DNA of 64,000 bases from JBCCMQ01 sp039026235 (GTDB lineage Bacteria > Pseudomonadota > Alphaproteobacteria > Rhodobacterales > Rhodobacteraceae). Where the stretch lies: the NCBI GenBank assembly GCA_039026235.1, contig JBCCMQ010000001.1, forward strand, positions 806,001-870,000. Reading direction: 5' to 3'. Shown here in pieces: positions 57,544-64,000 of the stretch (its first letter is position 1; each line of letters starts with the position of its first letter). The notes beneath the pieces are model-generated. The model worked only from the letters and a program-made list of their open reading frames with translations, was not told where the DNA came from and searched no databases. Position numbers and translations under genes: made by a program.

Positions 57544-59250
57544 CTAGTCTTCAACGACGACCCTAATGACCGCACCGGACGCATCCCGACGTATCTCAAG
57601 ACCCGGAACTTCGGCAACGCGGTCCCGCCGGATGTGAGAGTATGTGGACACCATGTAGGGCTTTCCGCGGAACTCAATGGGAACATACAATTGTTCAAAC
57701 GTTCCTGTCTCAAGAAAGCCGGAACGCGCTGCAAAGTTGTGTGCACCAAAGATAAAGTCCGGTTCCCGCTGATTGAGTACATAATCCTCAAGAAACCCTG
57801 CATCCTTCATGTTCTTGGCAATTTCGCGATCTACGAGACCCCCTAAATCAACGAGCCGAACGCTCCGCTCGTAAGCTATTGCGCCGGCATCATGATGCGC
57901 CAGCAGCGGATCTTCGACGCCCAGCCTGTTTCCGACGTCTCTAAACTCCCGACCAATCGTGGCGACAACAGAAAGTGGTGTTGTTGGGTTTGCCTTGAAT
58001 TCGTTCAGAGCGAAAACGGTGTTCACCGACAGGATGAGAAATGTGATCAAGGCAACCAATGATGCGCCCACGGAAGGCACTCTTGCGGCAAAGCCAGACG
58101 CGACCAAAATCGCGAGTATTGGCAGAACCGGCATGATAAAGCGATATTGTCCCATCCAATCGCCATTTGCCCAGACGACGAAGAGCAAATGCCCGACCAA
58201 CACTGCTACAAGGTAAGAGGTTGGTTGCTGTTTTCCTTTGTCCTTGGGTTGCAAAAGAAACGGAACGACAATTGCAACCAGGCTGCTGGACAAGAAGGCG
58301 AACACATAGCTCCAGCCTCCACCGAACGGGTTCAAAAGGCCGAGTGATCCGGAACCGGATGCTTTCGCATAGAAGGGGTTGGGCAGCGGGTCACCGAAGT
58401 AGACAACGCGAAAGATCATTAATCCTAGGAAGGCAATGAACGGAATGACGGCAATCGGCAGGTTCCGGAGCAAATCCATCCCGCGTCCCTGCCTGTGACT
58501 GATCACCAAGGAAGCAACAAAGCAAGCTGCGACGATAAGTGGCGCCTCGGGCCTGACGAGCACGAGGGTGGTCAGCCAAAAAATGCCGAGACGATGAAAC
58601 ACGGGATGCCCAAGGCACAATGCTGCCAACAACAAAAGCAATGCCTGAAGCGCATGCTCTTGGCCCGACGCCGACCAAACAATGAACGGCGTTGTTGTAA
58701 CCACTGCCAGAGCAACAGCTGCCGAAAGCAGGTCATTCGTTCTGTATTTGATCGCAAGAACCGCTGCGATGATCGACAGGCTACCACAGGCAATGCCCAG
58801 GGTTTTGGCGGCCAGCGGAATATCGAACCCTAGACTTGCCGCAGAAGCCAAAGCTAGCATCCAGAGGGTACTGGAATACCCCTCTTCGGCCGGATGCCAA
58901 GGCTGGAATGTCAAGCCATCACCATCCGACAAGGACCGAGAGTACGCGAAGGTAATTCCAGCGTCATCGATCCACCAATCGGACAGTTGGAAGGTCTGCA
59001 GGACGAACGCAGTGATCGAAATGGCGGCAAAAAGCGCCCACCACATTGCATTCTGCCGCGGACGAACGACCAGCGCGAGCGCAAGGCCAACAAAACCGGC
59101 CGCAAGCCCGAAAAGCGCAAACCTTCCTTGCTCTGGCGGAAACGGCATCACCGAAAACCGAGTTAGGAATTGAAGCGGCTGCAAAAACATCGCGATCGCA
59201 TAGGCAACCAGCGCAAGGGCTACGAGCGCCTCTAGCCTCGTTGTCAGCAT
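57544..59250 (-). CDS. GT-C type membrane glycosyltransferase-like protein
   Basis: A 568-residue polytopic protein with about eleven membrane segments and a soluble C-terminal third. The N-terminal loop SDWWIDDAGITFAYSRSL carries an Asp-Asp pair and is followed by GDGLTFQP and EEGYSSTLWM; farther on, ANGDWMGQYRFIMPVLPIL is the second signature. These resemble AftB-like arabinofuranosyl and related polyprenyl-phosphate-sugar transferases of the GT-C superfamily. The start at 59250 follows AAGGAG at nine bases. Codon choice is less G/C-rich than the neighbours, hinting at transfer. The donor and acceptor are unknown. Confidence 0.75.
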   Translation of the reverse strand: MLTTRLEALVALALVAYAIAMFLQPLQFLTRFSVMPFPPEQGRFALFGLAAGFVGLALALVVRPRQNAMWWALFAAISITAFVLQTFQLSDWWIDDAGITFAYSRSLSDGDGLTFQPWHPAEEGYSSTLWMLALASAASLGFDIPLAAKTLGIACGSLSIIAAVLAIKYRTNDLLSAAVALAVVTTTPFIVWSASGQEHALQALLLLLAALCLGHPVFHRLGIFWLTTLVLVRPEAPLIVAACFVASLVISHRQGRGMDLLRNLPIAVIPFIAFLGLMIFRVVYFGDPLPNPFYAKASGSGSLGLLNPFGGGWSYVFAFLSSSLVAIVVPFLLQPKDKGKQQPTSYLVAVLVGHLLFVVWANGDWMGQYRFIMPVLPILAILVASGFAARVPSVGASLVALITFLILSVNTVFALNEFKANPTTPLSVVATIGREFRDVGNRLGVEDPLLAHHDAGAIAYERSVRLVDLGGLVDREIAKNMKDAGFLEDYVLNQREPDFIFGAHNFAARSGFLETGTFEQLYVPIEFRGKPYMVSTYSHIRRDRVAEVPGLEIRRDASGAVIRVVVED

Positions 59251-59528
59251 CCGACTTATCTCCTTTCGATTGCGCGACAATCGACCAACTCCAAGCCCAG
59301 GCACAGGGAACACGATAATTTTACGCTCCGGCAATATCGCCGTAGACCCGAGAGGTCACTAGTCACGATCAGACATTCTTTGTCGAGGCGCTCGTTTAGG
59401 GTTCATCCACCTTGCAAAGCCACACGCCCGTCATTCCAATGACGTCGCCGGCGGATTCAGGTTTGTTCATGCTGGCGTAGACGACCCATTCCGGGATAGA
59501 CCTCGCGCCAACGAGGAAAAGATCCGCA

Positions 59529-59705
59529 ATGTCAGTCAAACCGATCAATCTGAACCGTGTTCGAAAGACCAAAAAAAGGGCCGCAGAACGGGCCGAAGCG
59601 GATGTCAACGCAGTCAGATTTGGCCGCACACGACACGAAAAGGCCGCTGAGCGCATTGAGAAAGAGCGGTTCAACCACGGTCTGGACGGCAAGCGGCTCA
59701 AATGA
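59529..59705 (+). CDS. DUF4169 small basic protein
   Basis: A 58-residue highly charged protein, MSVKPINLNRVRKTKKRA and KAAERIEKERFNHGLDGKRL, matching the DUF4169 pattern: N-terminal NL-R-R-K box, Ala/Arg/Glu-rich helix and a closing LDG. Function unknown. It overlaps the next gene by four bases (ATGA); the pair DUF4169-RHH is conserved in Rhodobacterales, often after fumC, but fumC is not present here. It is below the length many gene callers accept. Confidence 0.8.
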   Translation: MSVKPINLNRVRKTKKRAAERAEADVNAVRFGRTRHEKAAERIEKERFNHGLDGKRLK

Positions 59706-59941
59706 CCGAACGGCCCATCAAACGGTCGCTGACCCTGAAAGGTCACCGGACCAGCGTGACGTTGGAGGATGTGTTCTGGGATGAGTTCAGGGCAATCGCG
59801 GCAAAGCGTGGGCTGCCGGTCAACCAGTTGGCGTCGGACATCGACGCCGCTCGCGGTCTAGAACTTGGCCTTGCCTCGGCAATCCGAAAGTTCGTGGTCA
59901 TGGATCTGAAGGCGCGCCTGGAGGGCACCGAGAGGCTCTAG
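59702..59941 (+). CDS. Ribbon-helix-helix domain protein
   Basis: A 79-residue protein of the RHH_4 type: KRSLTLKGHRTSVTLEDVFWDEF contains the DNA-contacting beta strand and first helix, and LPVNQLASDIDAARGLELGLASAIRKFVV the second and third. It may bind DNA as a dimer; no target is known. It is coupled to the DUF4169 gene. Its stop codon TAG overlaps the stop of the convergent P450 gene by two bases. Confidence 0.85.
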   Translation: MTERPIKRSLTLKGHRTSVTLEDVFWDEFRAIAAKRGLPVNQLASDIDAARGLELGLASAIRKFVVMDLKARLEGTERL

Positions 59942-61293
59942 ACCTCTCGCTCTGGTTGGCACCGAGGCGTTATCCGCAGCCATATCCCATCCCGAGAACG
60001 CACCGTCAGATAGGCGATGGGCATCGGTCGCTGGCGCGGCACATCCCGAAGACGAAAGGCCGCTAGGATGCGACATAGGAAAAGCGGCCCTTCGGCCATG
60101 GCAAAGCCCGCCCCAGGGCAAACACGCGGTCCGGCGCTGAACGGAATGAACTGTCCCGGGGGGTACTGACGGGCCGGATCAAACTCATCGGGCCGGTCCC
60201 AAAGATCAGGGTGGCGGTGCAGATGCCAGGGTGAGACTACGATCTGGGCGCCTGCCGGAATGTCCCGGTTGCGAAAACGCTCTTTCTGGACAGAAGTCCG
60301 AACCATCATCGGAACCGGCGGGTAAAGCCGCAACGCCTCACGCCAGACCCCCCGGATCGTCTGCAGTTTCGCCAATGCAGCGAAGCTCGGGTCGGCGGCG
60401 AACCTATCGGCTTCCGCTGCAGCCTCTTCCTGCACCTCGGGGTGGCTGGCCAGAAGAAAAAGCGCCCACGCCAGGGCGGCGGCACTGGTCTCATGGCCCG
60501 CCAGGAAGAAGATCGCGACCTGATCAATCATCTCATCCCGGTCGAAGGACCCGCCGGTTTCCGGGTCCGTCATGGTCATGATCTTTGTGGCCAGATCATC
60601 CGGCGCGGTACCAGCGTCGATCTCTGCCAGACGTCGCGTGACCAGATCGCCAATGGCACCACGGATATCGGCCGCCGCCCGTCGCGCGCCCGGACCGATC
60701 AGGCGCGGCACCCACCGCGGCAGAGGAATGAAGGCCCCTAGGTTCAGGATCGGCTGGCGGCGCTGATAGGTCTGGAAAGCGGAAAAGACGCGGGCGGCCA
60801 GCGTATCCTCAATGGGTAGCGAAAACAGCGTCCGAAAGATCACATCGGCTGCGCCATGCGCCATCAGCGCCTCTACCTCAACGGGCGCGGGGGAGCTTTC
60901 GGTCAGCCGCGCAACCACGCCGTCCGCCGCCGCCTGCATCGCCGGAAACTGTTCGCGAACACGGCCCCCTTCAAAGGCCGGATTGATGATGCGGCGCTGC
61001 CGCGCCCATTCATCCCCATTGGTCAGAAAGACCGATCGGCCGAGGAGCGGCCGCAAGCCTTCCGAGATCCGCGCCGATTTCGGAAAAAGCTCGGGCCGGT
61101 CGATCAGAATCTGCCGCACTAGGGCAGGCTGATTGAGAAGGAAAGACCGGAAGAAGGGCGTTCTGAACTCCGCCATCTTGGCGCGGTAAAGGTGTGCGGG
61201 TTGGGCCGACAGAATGTCACGCCGAAAAAGGCGCACATAGCGCGCCAGTGACACATGCCGGGGTCGCGCCTCTGGTTTAGGGGGCATATTCAT
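59938..61293 (-). CDS. Cytochrome P450
   Basis: A 451-residue soluble bacterial P450. The heme-thiolate loop is FSAGPRVCPGAGFAMAE (Cys in the F-x2-G-x-R-x-C-x-G motif), the I-helix oxygen-activation motif is FFLAGHETSA, and the K-helix ExxR pair is in WREALRLYPP. No membrane anchor is seen. Likely substrates of this type (resembling CYP family members active on fatty acids, terpenes or steroids) are not determined. It overlaps the upstream hydrolase-like gene by four bases, so the two act together. No ferredoxin gene adjoins. Confidence 0.94.
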   Translation of the reverse strand: MNMPPKPEARPRHVSLARYVRLFRRDILSAQPAHLYRAKMAEFRTPFFRSFLLNQPALVRQILIDRPELFPKSARISEGLRPLLGRSVFLTNGDEWARQRRIINPAFEGGRVREQFPAMQAAADGVVARLTESSPAPVEVEALMAHGAADVIFRTLFSLPIEDTLAARVFSAFQTYQRRQPILNLGAFIPLPRWVPRLIGPGARRAAADIRGAIGDLVTRRLAEIDAGTAPDDLATKIMTMTDPETGGSFDRDEMIDQVAIFFLAGHETSAAALAWALFLLASHPEVQEEAAAEADRFAADPSFAALAKLQTIRGVWREALRLYPPVPMMVRTSVQKERFRNRDIPAGAQIVVSPWHLHRHPDLWDRPDEFDPARQYPPGQFIPFSAGPRVCPGAGFAMAEGPLFLCRILAAFRLRDVPRQRPMPIAYLTVRSRDGIWLRITPRCQPEREV

Positions 61294-62495
61294 GCGCCCC
61301 GATCCACGAAGGCGGATACTGGCGCAACGATCCGGCTAGGTGAGGACCGGCGCCCACCGTAGCGCCGACCCAGGGTCAATGGGCCCGCAGTAACAGCAAA
61401 AAAGTCATAGTTCTTTGGTCGGTCGAAAGCGCAGATATACTGAAAATGGCGCCGAAAGAAACGCCACCGCATGGACTTGAGACGCTCTGCCGACAGCGAT
61501 CTGGAAAAGGCCGCCGATAGGATCAGCGGCTGAATCTGGCCCGACCCGCCCTGCCCGCTGATGGCCACCGGATCGCAAAGGGCGAAGGCACAGCCATCGG
61601 CAGGCGCCGAAACGTCCACCCAGTCGACGCGCGGGCTGCGCGCCAGAATATGAAGATCGTCACGCAATGCATTGGCATTCGGCAGAAAACTGATCATTGG
61701 AACAACATGCCCAAGACTGAGCAGGCCAATCGCAGGCCCAGCCTCGGCAAGCGCGTCGCGCCGCAGCAGTCGACCCAGCAGGCTGACCGCGATATGGGCG
61801 CCGGAAGAATGCCCCACCACCAGAACCTCGTCCGGTCTTTCGGCCAGGGCATCGGCGACCTCTTTGACGAACCGATCAATCCGGGCGTCGAGATCAGCCG
61901 GATAAGCGCCCTTTGCATGGGCCGAATGGGCAAAATCATGCATCAGGTAGTAGACAAAGAAACGACGGTCTCTGCGGCGACAAATCTCAAGCAATGCCGC
62001 CCCAAACGCCAACCCGACGATCAGCCGCAAGACCATGGGCCCGGGCAAAAGCAGGATCACCGCACCTGCAAGCAAGCCCGCGACAGCCAGTTGCACCAAC
62101 AGACCGCAGACCGGGTAGAACATGGCCAGAAGCGGCCCCTTCCTGAGCCGGGCGAGGCGCCACATCGCGCCGGTCGAGGCATAGATCCATGCGGTACGGA
62201 CCAGTTGCCCGTAAGTGGCCGCCACGCTGGCGCCCATGCTATCGCGAACCAGGTCAGACCAGACCAGCACATCAATCCGGGTTTGAATGCGATCCTGTCC
62301 GAACGTCGCATCGACCCGCCATGCATTCATAGCGCCATCGGCCAAAGTCTGCTTCAGACTGTAGCCGGCTATGGCCGCCTGCTCTTGGCCTTCCGAACGA
62401 TAAAGTTCCCGATACCGCCGCGGCGGAAAGGGGTCATAGCCGGGTATGTAGAATACCCGCCGGGTCCGTACCACGGCAGGGTCTTGCCTGTTCAT
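61290..62495 (-). CDS. Membrane protein with alpha/beta-hydrolase motif, P450 partner
   Basis: A 401-residue protein I cannot place in a named family. It opens with RRVFYIPGYDPFPPRRYREL, has two or three hydrophobic segments near 125-185 (QLAVAGLLAGAVILLLPGP), and then VLVVGHSSGAHIAVSLLGRLL, a GxSxG nucleophile elbow typical of alpha/beta hydrolases, near 240. A C-terminal DWVDVSAPADGCAFALCDP follows, which may carry the Asp of a triad. It is coupled by ATGA to the P450, suggesting an esterase or lipase working on the same lipid-like substrate. Inference only. Confidence 0.7.
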   Translation of the reverse strand: MNRQDPAVVRTRRVFYIPGYDPFPPRRYRELYRSEGQEQAAIAGYSLKQTLADGAMNAWRVDATFGQDRIQTRIDVLVWSDLVRDSMGASVAATYGQLVRTAWIYASTGAMWRLARLRKGPLLAMFYPVCGLLVQLAVAGLLAGAVILLLPGPMVLRLIVGLAFGAALLEICRRRDRRFFVYYLMHDFAHSAHAKGAYPADLDARIDRFVKEVADALAERPDEVLVVGHSSGAHIAVSLLGRLLRRDALAEAGPAIGLLSLGHVVPMISFLPNANALRDDLHILARSPRVDWVDVSAPADGCAFALCDPVAISGQGGSGQIQPLILSAAFSRSLSAERLKSMRWRFFRRHFQYICAFDRPKNYDFFAVTAGPLTLGRRYGGRRSSPSRIVAPVSAFVDRGA

Positions 62496-62550
62496 GGCGC
62501 GACACTAATCCAGCCCGGCCCTGAACTTAATCGAAAATGTTGTCGTTGAT

Positions 62551-63303
62551 TTAACCAAGCGCCTGCATGGCCGGAAACTTCTCTAAGAGCCAGAAAGAGA
62601 AGGCGGTGAACTGCCCGGTAAGCATGAACAGTCCAACGGTCCACAAAAGGAGCCCCATGATACGCTCGATCCGTTCCATGTGCCGGCGCATCCAGGCGAT
62701 GGCACCGCTGAGGCGGGGGAAGTAAGCAGCGACCAAAAGAAACGGGAGGCCAAGGCCCACAGCATAGGCCGCCAGCAGCGTGGTGCCGCGCGATATTGAG
62801 GCCTCGGAGGCTGCGAGCGACAGAATGGCGCCCAGGATAGGCCCGATGCAGGGTGTCCAGCCAAAGGCGAACGCCAGCCCCAGAATGAACGCCCCAAGAG
62901 CCGAACCGCCGCGATCACCGGCGTCCATGCGCATCTCGCGGTCCAGGAACCCGAACCTGTAGACCCCCAGAAAATGCGCGCCAAAGGCCATCACGACGAC
63001 CCCCGCCCCGGTCACAAACCATTCTTGGTTGGTTAAAAAGAACCGACCGAACGCCGATGCCGTAAAGCCGAGAAACAAAAACACCACGCTGAGGCCCAGA
63101 ACGAAGAAAATCGCTGGAAGCATGGTACGGCGGCGGGCTGAGGCACTGCCCGACATATCGCTAACCGAGATCCCGCCCATGTAAGCGAGGTAAGGCGGCA
63201 CGATGGGCAAGACGCAAGGGGACAGGAACGACAGGACGCCGGCCGCAAGCGCAATTGCCATCGCCGGTAAGAGCGCGGCGTCGAATATATCGATACCCAT
63301 CAT
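62551..63303 (-). CDS. ccdA: CcdA-type thiol-disulfide/cytochrome c biogenesis protein
   Basis: A 250-residue six-segment membrane protein. The two redox cysteines lie in LSFLSPCVLPIVPPY and FGWTPCIGPILGAIL, the pattern of the CcdA/DsbD transmembrane family. It passes electrons from cytoplasmic thioredoxin to periplasmic partners for cytochrome c assembly. The ATG at 63303 follows AGGTGG; upstream codons in frame are ignored. It is divergent from the tusA-like gene and 55 bases from the downstream hydrolase-like gene. Confidence 0.93.
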   Translation of the reverse strand: MMGIDIFDAALLPAMAIALAAGVLSFLSPCVLPIVPPYLAYMGGISVSDMSGSASARRRTMLPAIFFVLGLSVVFLFLGFTASAFGRFFLTNQEWFVTGAGVVVMAFGAHFLGVYRFGFLDREMRMDAGDRGGSALGAFILGLAFAFGWTPCIGPILGAILSLAASEASISRGTTLLAAYAVGLGLPFLLVAAYFPRLSGAIAWMRRHMERIERIMGLLLWTVGLFMLTGQFTAFSFWLLEKFPAMQALG

Positions 63304-63411
63304 TGATCCACCTGTTAGCGCATGCAACCGGGCCGGTCACGGCCTCAAATGCGCACGTGCCGTCACATATCCGTGGACATTCTGTAACACAGGAAATAGG
63401 TCCGGCACGCC

Positions 63412-63639
63412 ATGACTATCGATGCCACGCTGGATGCCCGCGGTTTGCTCTGCCCCCTGCCCGTGCTTAAGGCACGTAAACGGCTGGCATCGTTGACATC
63501 CGGCCAGCGCTTGCGTGTTCTGGCGGACGATCCGGCGGCAATCGTCGATTTTCCGCACTTCTGCCAAGAGAGCGGCCATACGCTGGATGACCAATCGCAA
63601 AAAGACGGCATCCAGACCTACGTCATCCGAAAGAAATAG
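63412..63639 (+). CDS. TusA-family sulfur carrier
   Basis: A 75-residue protein of the TusA/YeeD/SirA family. The sulfur-carrying cysteine is in DARGLLCPLPVLKARKRL (Cys14, CPxP motif), and the C-terminal YVIRKK strand is typical. It would relay persulfide sulfur in tRNA thiolation, molybdenum cofactor or other pathways. It stands opposite ccdA and converges on the RNase E gene. The classic E. coli TusA role is not certain. Confidence 0.88.
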   Translation: MTIDATLDARGLLCPLPVLKARKRLASLTSGQRLRVLADDPAAIVDFPHFCQESGHTLDDQSQKDGIQTYVIRKK

Positions 63640-63666
63640 GCGCCGGACCGAATGCCCGGCGCCTAT
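63636..63666. terminator. Shared terminator between tusA-like and rne
   Basis: ATAGGCGCCGG and CCGGCGCCTAT form perfect 11-base arms around nine bases. On the - strand it is followed by TTCTTTCGG, so it ends the RNase E transcript; on the + strand no T-run follows, but convergent transcription from the tusA-like gene would meet it. It begins within the last codons of the tusA-like gene. Confidence 0.65.
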
Positions 63667-63690
63667 TCAAGCGAATGTGCCGGCCCTGGC

Positions 63691-64000
63691 CTAGCTTCCC
63701 AGGTTCCACCAACCGCGACGCTTGGGCTTTGGCGGTCCCGCATCTTCGGTAGAAGCGGTTGCCATTACAGGTTCTTCCGGGGGCGTTTCGACGGGTGGTT
63801 CGGCCGGCGCAGATGGCTCAACGGGTTGGGCCACCTCGGCAACCGGTTGGGCCACTTCTGCCGGCTCGGCCGTGGCGACCGTCTCTTCGACCTTGGGCAC
63901 AGGGGCCGCTTCTGGGTCAGGTGCTGCTTCTGGCTCCGGCGCTGCTTTCGGGTCAGGTGCTGCGGCGGCGTATTCGGGCTGCTCGACCGGCGCTTGATCT
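63691..64000 (-). CDS. rne: RNase E/G-type protein, C-terminal end (partial)
   Basis: Only the last 102 or so residues are present; the frame is open at the right edge. They are Pro/Ala/Glu-rich (repeats of AAPDPE/AAPEPE, AEVAQPV twice, PPVETPPEEP) and end PPKPKRRGWWNLGS. A disordered acidic tail closing on a KRRGWW motif is the way ribonuclease E proteins end in Rhodobacterales, and the tail is where the degradosome assembles. The assignment rests on this tail alone; another membrane or cell-wall protein with a Pro-rich end is possible. Confidence 0.65.
   Translation of the reverse strand, partial: DQAPVEQPEYAAAAPDPKAAPEPEAAPDPEAAPVPKVEETVATAEPAEVAQPVAEVAQPVEPSAPAEPPVETPPEEPVMATASTEDAGPPKPKRRGWWNLGS

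Noticed and set aside
59396..59528. Coding-like stretch on the - strand before the DUF4169 gene (SIPEWVVYASMNKPESAGDV pattern)
   Set aside because: Third positions look coding, but the only upstream start lies inside the DUF4169 gene on the other strand. It could be the tail of a lost gene; not supported enough to call.
61650..62549. 299-codon + strand frame opposite the hydrolase-like gene
   Set aside because: Antisense shadow with no domain pattern or ribosome binding site.
63892..63964. Direct repeats near the right edge as a possible CRISPR-like or satellite array
   Set aside because: They are codon-level repeats of Ala-Pro-Glu/Asp in the disordered tail of the RNase E-type protein, without spacers.

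Overview
The window is about 60% G+C, densely coding, and reads as a chromosomal segment of a marine-type alphaproteobacterium of the order Rhodobacterales (Roseobacter group). Evidence: the CckA-pathway phosphotransferase ChpT, ornithine-lipid genes olsBA, an L21 ribosomal protein with an Ala/Lys-rich extension and helix-hairpin-helix tail, a VPLPA-CTERM surface protein, the DUF4169/ribbon-helix-helix pair, and an RNase E tail ending in an RRGWW-type motif next to tusA/ccdA. This rests on recalled family distributions; no database search was run.

Layout, left to right. (1) 1-6585: a sugar uptake and use locus. An AglEFG-type ABC transporter runs leftward and a LacI regulator, a GH1 beta-glucosidase and a glucokinase run rightward; two identical perfect palindromes (CAAAGCGCTTTG) lie in the divergent promoter region. 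(2) 6707-14434: a chemotaxis cluster, STAS-cheY-cheA-cheW-cheR-cheY-(small DxxxQ protein) rightward and cheB-cheD leftward, separated by a badly decayed IS5-type transposase. There is no chemoreceptor gene. (3) 14583-22700: a coupled amidohydrolase/VOC/Asp-Glu-hydantoin racemase/DapA-like operon, then a tandem glycine riboswitch and gcvT-gcvH-gcvP. (4) 22752-28467: an SDR, an aldehyde dehydrogenase and a peptide-type ABC transporter with no binding protein. (5) 28531-43782: mostly housekeeping: rplM-rpsI, a thioesterase, an enoyl-CoA hydratase, M32 carboxypeptidase, heme A synthase, TrmJ, a ThiE-like protein, olsBA, a DUF3553 protein, chpT, the rplU-rpmA-GNAT-small ORF-obgE-proB-proA run, and tRNA-Ser(CGA).

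(6) 43783-59250: the accessory-looking part. It has a LuxR-type regulator beside a VPLPA-CTERM protein, then eight leftward genes that almost all overlap: an endonuclease/exonuclease/phosphatase-fold enzyme, a CDP-alcohol phosphatidyltransferase, a membrane alkaline-phosphatase/sulfatase-fold enzyme, a UPF0104-type membrane protein, an NMT1/THI5-like binding protein, an ABC ATPase, a double-length fused permease and a GT4 glycosyltransferase. A perfect 7+9+7 bp inverted repeat sits between this operon and the divergent yceI-like gene. This is the best candidate here for an undescribed envelope or lipid system. An FkbM methyltransferase, a Tat-exported beta-lactamase-fold protein and a lower-GC GT-C-like membrane protein follow.

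(7) 59529-64000: DUF4169 and RHH small proteins, a cytochrome P450 coupled to a membrane protein with a serine-hydrolase motif, ccdA, tusA-like, and the C-terminal end of an RNase E-type gene cut by the window edge. No CRISPR array, rRNA gene, prophage or intact insertion sequence was found.
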